Source: Eggerthellales bacterium (lineage in GTDB: Bacteria; Actinomycetota; Coriobacteriia; Coriobacteriales; Eggerthellaceae). From it: a DNA stretch of 64,000 bases. The stretch is taken from the NCBI GenBank assembly GCA_029225085.1, contig JAQXVU010000052.1, positions 62,001 through 126,000 of the forward strand. The letters run 5' to 3'. The notes below the pieces were generated by a model, which ran no database searches, was not told the origin of the DNA, and saw only the letters and a program-made list of their open reading frames with translations. Both the position numbers and the translations under genes were made by a program. Shown here in pieces: positions 59,679 to 64,000 of the stretch. Positions within the stretch are counted from its first letter, which is position 1. The number at the start of each line of letters is the position of its first letter.

Positions 59679-60809
59679 CTATTCCGCGTCCTCTAGGGCA
59701 GCTTCCATCGCGTCTTCGGAGGATGCTTCCACCGCACCCTCGGGGGCCAAAGCCCAGAGAATGCGCGGCCTGCCCGTAAGGTCCTGCTTCACTTCCACCT
59801 GCTGAAAGCCCGCCGCCTTGGCAAGAGCGGCCGCCTCGCGCATGTGGCCCTCGAAGAGCTCTACCACCATGAGGCCACCAGGGCGAAGCGCGGCGCGAGA
59901 GAATTGGAAGAGCCTCCGAGCCACATCAAGGCCATCAGCGCCGCCATCTAACGCCAGCATGGGCTCGAAGTCCTTCACCTCGGGCTGCAAACCAGCGCAC
60001 ACCTCGGTGGGCACGTAGGGCGGATTGCTCACCACCACTTCCACCTTGCCCATGAGCTCAGGAGGAACCTTGCAGCCCATATCGCACTCGATGACCTGCA
60101 CCTTGTCCTGTAACCCAAGCGCCACCACGTTCTCCTCGGTGATTTGGCAGGCCTCAAGGGAGATATCAGTTGCCAGCACCCACACGTTGGCCACCTCATA
60201 GGCAACCGAGCAGGATATGCAGCCGGATCCCGAGCCGATCTCTACCACCACGGGGACATTCGGATCATCCGCGAACTCGGCAGCAGGCTCAGCTGCAGAT
60301 CCCACGGCAGGCTCAGCTGCGGGTTCCGCGGCAGAATCGGCCACGGTGCCCACAGCGGAATGCCCCAAGCTTTCCGCGGCAGGTTCCGCAGCAGGCTCGA
60401 CTGCAGGTTCCACGGCGCCTCCCAAGGGAACCATAGAATGAGCCTTCTCTGGGGCATCGGTATGGTCCTTCAGCCAATCGATGACCTCGCCAGCCAGAAG
60501 CTCCGTCTCAGGACGGGGAATGAGGACGCCGGGACGCACCCTCACGGGGATGAAGCGGAAGGACGTCTCCCCCACGATGTACTGCAGAGGCTCCCCTGCC
60601 CCACGACGGCGCACCGCATCTCGCAGGTAATCCTTCTCCGAAGCAGACAGGGGCTTATCAAAGTTCGCATACAGCTCAATGCGCTCGAGACCTGTAGCGC
60701 CGCAGATGAGCCACTGGGCAGACAGCAGAGGGTTGCTGTCCCCATGTCGCTCTAGGTAGTCCTGGCACCACGCCAGCATGCGCCTGATTGTCCAGATATC
60801 CTCTGCCAT
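59679..60809 (-). CDS. prmC: peptide chain release factor N5-glutamine methyltransferase with a repeat insertion
   Basis: Methylates the GGQ glutamine of release factors RF1/RF2 with SAM. The N-terminal helical domain ends at PRPETELL, the SAM loop is EIGSGSGCISCS, and the catalytic NPPY sits in VVSNPPYVP. At 376 residues it is longer than usual. A stretch of about 48 residues of Glu-Pro-Ala repeats (AEPAAEP type) is inserted between the RF-binding and methyltransferase domains, and an acidic tail ends the protein. prfA, its substrate gene, is immediately upstream, separated by a terminator. Confidence 0.92.
   Translation of the reverse strand: MAEDIWTIRRMLAWCQDYLERHGDSNPLLSAQWLICGATGLERIELYANFDKPLSASEKDYLRDAVRRRGAGEPLQYIVGETSFRFIPVRVRPGVLIPRPETELLAGEVIDWLKDHTDAPEKAHSMVPLGGAVEPAVEPAAEPAAESLGHSAVGTVADSAAEPAAEPAVGSAAEPAAEFADDPNVPVVVEIGSGSGCISCSVAYEVANVWVLATDISLEACQITEENVVALGLQDKVQVIECDMGCKVPPELMGKVEVVVSNPPYVPTEVCAGLQPEVKDFEPMLALDGGADGLDVARRLFQFSRAALRPGGLMVVELFEGHMREAAALAKAAGFQQVEVKQDLTGRPRILWALAPEGAVEASSEDAMEAALEDAE
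60273..60416 (-). repeat. Glu-Pro-Ala low-complexity insertion in prmC
   Basis: About 144 bp encoding degenerate repeats like AEPAAEPA and VGSAAEPA between the two domains of PrmC (about residues 131-179). The frame is kept. Confidence 0.75.
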
Positions 60810-60838
60810 ATCCCCTCGGTCCCCTGTCGTCATCCTAC

Positions 60839-60873
60839 GAAAAGGCTCTCGCAGACATATGCCTGCGAGAGCC
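60839..60873 (-). terminator. intrinsic terminator between prfA and prmC
   Basis: On the minus strand GGCTCTCGCAG and CTGCGAGAGCC form an 11-bp stem followed by TTTTCG, right after the prfA stop. It would separate or attenuate expression of prmC behind prfA. Confidence 0.9.
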
Positions 60874-60893
60874 CAACCATGTACGAGTTGCCC

Positions 60894-61994
60894 TTATTCC
60901 TCGCCAGCAGCAGCCTCGAGCTTCGCGGCCTTATCAGCTGCCTGCAGAGCGGTGATCACGTCATGCAGGTTAGTGCCGCCATTGCCCAGAAGCACGCCGT
61001 TATAGGAGCCGTTGAAGCCGATGCGGTGATCGGTCACGCGATCCTGAGGGGCGTTGTAGGTGCGGATCTTCTCGGAGCGAGCACCAGAGCCAATCTGGCT
61101 ACGACGCTCTGCACCCTCGGCAGCCTGCTGCTCCTCGAGCATCTTCTCGTACAGACGTGCGCGAAGAACGGCCATAGCGGCGATCTTGTTCTGCAGCTGG
61201 GACTTCTGATCCTGGGACTGCACTACCAGGCCGGTGGGGAGATGGGTGATGCGAACAGCAGAGTCGGTGGTGTTAACGCACTGACCGCCAGGGCCGCCTG
61301 CGCGGTACACGTCAATGCGCAGATCCTCGTTCTTGATGTCGACTTCCACCTCATCGGCCTCAGGCAGCACCGCCACCGTAGCCGTAGAGGTCTGAATGCG
61401 TCCCTGGCTCTCGGTCTTGGGAACGCGCTGCACGCGGTGAACGCCGCTCTCGAACTTCATGAAGGAGTACACGCTGTCGCCAAGAACCTTAAAGGACACG
61501 GACTTGAAGCCGCCAGCCTCGGAAGGAGAGGAATCGAGCATCTCGATCTTCCACTTCTGATCGTCGGCGAAGCGCTGGTACATGCGGAACAGGTCGCCTG
61601 CGAAAATAGCGGCCTCGTCACCGCCAGCGGCAGCGCGAATCTCGACGATAATGTCCTTCTCGTCAGCAGGATCAACGGGGATCAGCATGACCTTGATCTC
61701 CTCTTCCAGCGCGGGCATCTCGTCCTCGCAGCGAGAGATCTCCTCCTGAGCAAACTCCTTCATCTCAGGGTCGCCCAGCATCTCCTTGGCCTCAGCCAGG
61801 TCATTGCAGTCCTGCACGTACTGGCGAGCCTTGGCAACCAGAGCACCCTGACGGGAGAACTCCTTTGCCAGCTTCTGATATTCCTTCTGATCGGCGATAA
61901 CTTCGGGGTCGCCCATCTTGGTCTCAAGATCCTCGTAGGCGGCGATGATCTTCTCGAGCTTTTCCTTCATGCTGTTGGAATCTTCTTTAGCCAT
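60894..61994 (-). CDS. prfA: peptide chain release factor 1
   Basis: Recognises UAA and UAG and releases the nascent chain. A 366-residue RF1. The codon-reading P-x-T motif is PKT in [13 protein letters not shown], and the catalytic GGQ lies in [11 protein letters not shown] near residue 237. The N-terminal domain and the C-terminal helix are complete. It precedes prmC, which methylates its GGQ glutamine, with a strong terminator between. Confidence 0.96.
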   Translation of the reverse strand: MAKEDSNSMKEKLEKIIAAYEDLETKMGDPEVIADQKEYQKLAKEFSRQGALVAKARQYVQDCNDLAEAKEMLGDPEMKEFAQEEISRCEDEMPALEEEIKVMLIPVDPADEKDIIVEIRAAAGGDEAAIFAGDLFRMYQRFADDQKWKIEMLDSSPSEAGGFKSVSFKVLGDSVYSFMKFESGVHRVQRVPKTESQGRIQTSTATVAVLPEADEVEVDIKNEDLRIDVYRAGGPGGQCVNTTDSAVRITHLPTGLVVQSQDQKSQLQNKIAAMAVLRARLYEKMLEEQQAAEGAERRSQIGSGARSEKIRTYNAPQDRVTDHRIGFNGSYNGVLLGNGGTNLHDVITALQAADKAAKLEAAAGEE

Positions 61995-62060
61995 TGCTTC
62001 CTTCTATTCTCATTCCTTTGAATCGGTCGTTTCGGGGCAGGCTTAAACCGCCTGCATACA

Positions 62061-62090
62061 CAAAGCAACCTGGGTACAGTTTGCCCAGGT
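62061..62090 (-). terminator. terminator of thioredoxin gene trxA
   Basis: ACCTGGG and CCCAGGT pair around a 9-nt loop and are followed on the minus strand by TTGCTTTG, about 20 nt after the trxA stop. Confidence 0.7.
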
Positions 62091-62112
62091 CGCGAAAAAG
62101 ACAGTATGGTAC

Positions 62113-62421
62113 CTAAGAGAACAGTGACATGAGAGCCTCTTCGCTCTGCAGTCCCATGAGCTGCTTGGCAACCTCGCCATTGCGATACAGGTTCAGGGTA
62201 GGAACAGCCATGACCTGATAGCGCACTGCCAGATCGGGGCAGGCATCGATATCGACCTTGTAGACCAAGGCCTTGCCGGCAACCTTATCGGCAACGCGGT
62301 CGAGGATGGGGGCAAGCATCTGGCAGGGGCCGCACCAAGTTGCAGAGAAATCTACCAGCACAGGCAGGTCGGCCTTCAGGACCTTCTCTTCAAACTCAGC
62401 GGACGTGATGATCTGCACCAT
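62113..62421 (-). CDS. trxA: thioredoxin
   Basis: A 102-residue thioredoxin with the redox motif ATWCGPCQM near residue 28 and the cis-proline in MAVPTLNLYRNGE. It reduces protein disulphides in the cytoplasm, normally with thioredoxin reductase, which is not in the window. The start is ATG 62421, with AAAGGAG 7 nt upstream; a second in-frame ATG 6 nt upstream lacks spacing. Divergent from engB. Confidence 0.95.
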   Translation of the reverse strand: MVQIITSAEFEEKVLKADLPVLVDFSATWCGPCQMLAPILDRVADKVAGKALVYKVDIDACPDLAVRYQVMAVPTLNLYRNGEVAKQLMGLQSEEALMSLFS

Positions 62422-62589
62422 GAGCACACTCCTTTCACTCGTATATCGCCGATAGTATACCCTATGAAAATTGCCCCGCGCACGAAATCGGCCGCAAGGG
62501 CGGCAATGCAGATTATTTCCAGAGACTCCTGCCTGAAATGGCCTGGTACACTGTTTAGCGCACGCGAGACCACGACGAAAGGACGATAC

Positions 62590-63180
62590 GTGCTGAACCT
62601 TAACTCCGCGCGGTTCCTGGCATCCTACGGAACCGCTTCCCAGCTTCCCGCCTCTACCCTCCCGGAGGTCTCCTTCGTGGGCAGGTCGAACGTGGGAAAG
62701 TCATCTTTGCTGAACAAGCTGCTGAACCGCAAGGCCCTTGCCAAGGTCTCCTCTACCCCAGGCAAGACCACCACCATCAACTTCTTTCAGGTAGACGACT
62801 ACCACTTCGTCGACCTGCCCGGTTACGGCTACGCCAAGGTGCCCAACAAGGACCGCGACCGTTGGGTCGAGCTCATGGACGGCTACTTTAACCAGGACAG
62901 GCGCTTTGCCCTGATCTGCGTGCTGGTAGACATTCGCCATGACCCCTCGAAGCTGGACATCTCGATGGTGGCCACCCTCATTCAGGGACAGTTCCCCTTC
63001 CTCATCGTCCTCACCAAGGCCGACAAGCTCTCCAAGACCCAGCAGCAGAGGCAATGGGCAACCATTCGCAAGCAACTGCACTGCACCCCCGATCAGCCGG
63101 TGATCATCACCTCCTCTGCCAAGGGCACAGGCATCCCCGAACTTCGCAGCGCTATCGAAGCCGCCTGCAAGGAGGCCTAA
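62590..63180 (+). CDS. engB: ribosome biogenesis GTP-binding protein EngB/YsxC
   Basis: A 196-residue Era-like GTPase for 50S subunit assembly. G1 VGRSNVGKSSLLN near residue 30, G2 TPGKTTTINFF, G3 FVDLPGYGYAKV and G4 LTKADKLSK are complete, with G5-like SSAKGTG. The start is GTG 62590, with AAAGGA 6 nt upstream; the longer frame adds a Ser/Arg-rich stretch. A terminator follows after about 80 nt. Confidence 0.95.
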   Translation: MLNLNSARFLASYGTASQLPASTLPEVSFVGRSNVGKSSLLNKLLNRKALAKVSSTPGKTTTINFFQVDDYHFVDLPGYGYAKVPNKDRDRWVELMDGYFNQDRRFALICVLVDIRHDPSKLDISMVATLIQGQFPFLIVLTKADKLSKTQQQRQWATIRKQLHCTPDQPVIITSSAKGTGIPELRSAIEAACKEA

Positions 63181-63257
63181 GCGGATACGCTCAAGAGCTC
63201 ACCCCGCAACCCACCTTGCGCCTGACCAAGCCACACAAAGCGACCAGTCGCAAGCAT

Positions 63258-63288
63258 GAAAAAGCGTCCCCGCAGGGACGCTTTTCTT
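63258..63288. terminator. bidirectional terminator between engB and the zinc-ribbon gene
   Basis: AAAAGCGTCCC and GGGACGCTTTT pair around CGCA and are flanked by A and T runs, so the hairpin serves both the rightward and leftward transcript. Confidence 0.9.
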
Positions 63289-63306
63289 GTATATGTCCGT
63301 CAGATC

Positions 63307-63912
63307 CTAACGCTGCTGACGAGGAGCGGCGCTGCGACGCTCAGCAGAAGGATGCGCGGCCGTACGGCCTGCCTGCTGAGACTGCTGGCCCTGCTGCTGA
63401 GAGGAAGCGGGGCGAGAGGTAACGCGACCCTGCTGAGAGGCAGGGGCAGCGGAACGAGGACGACCGCCACGAGAAGCGGTGGCAACACCGGAAGGAGAAC
63501 CGCAGTAAGGGCACACGGACCAAGCGGGATCGAGAGCACGACCGCAGGTTGGGCACTGGTTCTTCAGACGCTGATGGCAGTTGGGGCACAGCAGGTAGTC
63601 AGCTTCCACAGGGTAACCGCAGTTAGAGCAGTTGCCGTACTGGCCCAGCTGGCGCTGCTTCAGGGCAACTTCCAGCTCCTGCTCATCGCGATCGATCTGC
63701 AGCAGAGGAGGACGAAGCAGCAGGTAGGCGATGACACCCACCAGAGGGATGATGGCCACGACCATCCAGACCATCCAGACAGTGCCGCGGGCGTAGGCGT
63801 CGCGGGCGACCCAGACGATGCTGAGCACGTACAGGGCAATGAGGGCCACAGCCAGGATGATGAGGACACCCTGCATCTCCGCAGACCACATAGAAGAGAG
63901 CAGCTCGCTCAT
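63307..63912 (-). CDS. membrane protein with double zinc ribbon
   Basis: A 201-residue protein. Two N-terminal spans (GVLIILAVALIALYVLSIV and VWMVWMVVAIIPLVGVIAY) precede two zinc ribbons with paired CxxC knuckles: CSNCG and CPNC, then CPTCG and CPYCG. The C-terminal tail is long, Gln/Ser/Arg-rich and probably disordered. GGAAGG precedes the ATG. Such zinc-ribbon membrane proteins are common but functionally uncharacterised. It is upstream of nothing identifiable and shares only the zinc-ribbon theme with the gene at 2324-3871. Confidence 0.75.
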   Translation of the reverse strand: MSELLSSMWSAEMQGVLIILAVALIALYVLSIVWVARDAYARGTVWMVWMVVAIIPLVGVIAYLLLRPPLLQIDRDEQELEVALKQRQLGQYGNCSNCGYPVEADYLLCPNCHQRLKNQCPTCGRALDPAWSVCPYCGSPSGVATASRGGRPRSAAPASQQGRVTSRPASSQQQGQQSQQAGRTAAHPSAERRSAAPRQQR

Positions 63913-63941
63913 GGTTTCTTTCCTTCCGTCGTATGCCGGCT

Positions 63942-64000
63942 CTAGCCGAGCTCGGCAAGCTGGGCGTCGATAAGAGCCAGCTTCTCCTTATCAGCCTCGT
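63942..64000 (-). CDS. C-terminal end of an unidentified gene
   Basis: The last 18 codons visible on the minus strand end in EADKEKLALIDAQLAELG then TAG at 63944-63942. The gene continues beyond the right edge. Too little is present to assign a family; the charged heptad-like end suggests a helix. Confidence 0.5.
   Translation of the reverse strand, partial: EADKEKLALIDAQLAELG

Overview
The window is a gene-dense, roughly 58-60% GC (estimated by eye) bacterial chromosome segment with no phage, insertion sequence or CRISPR array. The gene set suggests an anaerobic actinomycete, most probably class Coriobacteriia: an oxygen-sensitive 2-hydroxyacyl-CoA dehydratase with its activator, a giant activase-like fusion protein, a membrane [NiFe] uptake hydrogenase, T-box control of amino-acid operons and AEC-type carriers. 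This placement is inference; there is no rRNA gene here.

Layout from the left: a universal stress protein fragment; a CPBP protease and an M42 aminopeptidase; a zinc-ribbon/coiled-coil tail-anchored protein; a three-gene 2-hydroxyacyl-CoA dehydratase operon (activator and two subunits) divergent from an MBL-fold hydrolase; a complete trpEGDCFBA operon behind a T-box leader; a MATE transporter; a 1472-residue activase-like fusion coupled to a TetR regulator; the hydrogenase operon hyaABC; pheA; mntP; a MutY-like glycosylase coupled to a degenerate AAA+ protein; a HAD phosphatase; ilvE; an AEC carrier and a thioesterase; a DegV protein; tRNA-Asp; a DUF697-like protein.

The right half holds the rod-shape operon mreB-mreC-mreD-mrdA(PBP2)-rodA. 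Next comes a branched-chain amino acid cluster read leftwards as ilvD-ilvB-ilvN-ilvC-serA-leuA. It starts behind a second, unusual T-box leader and has an internal ilvC promoter. After it come a D-2-hydroxyacid dehydrogenase, a nitroreductase, a SPOUT RNA methyltransferase, a MocR regulator, tandem cyclophilins, a second AEC carrier, prfA, prmC, a purine nucleoside phosphorylase, thioredoxin, the GTPase EngB and a zinc-ribbon membrane protein.

Functional themes are amino-acid synthesis under tRNA-sensing control (Trp, Ile/Val, Leu entry, Ser, Phe), amino-acid-derived 2-hydroxyacid reduction, hydrogen oxidation and cell-wall elongation. The most interesting points are a SerA whose substrate-binding arginine is replaced by cysteine; an ilvD T-box with a changed core; a GTTAC-N14/15-GTAAC operator shared by the hydrogenase/pheA region and degV; a AAA+ protein that has lost its Walker A loop; a PBP2 with an extra N-terminal membrane span; and low-complexity insertions in PrmC and in the zinc-ribbon protein. 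Many starts were reset to GTG or TTG codons that carry the only good Shine-Dalgarno sequence.
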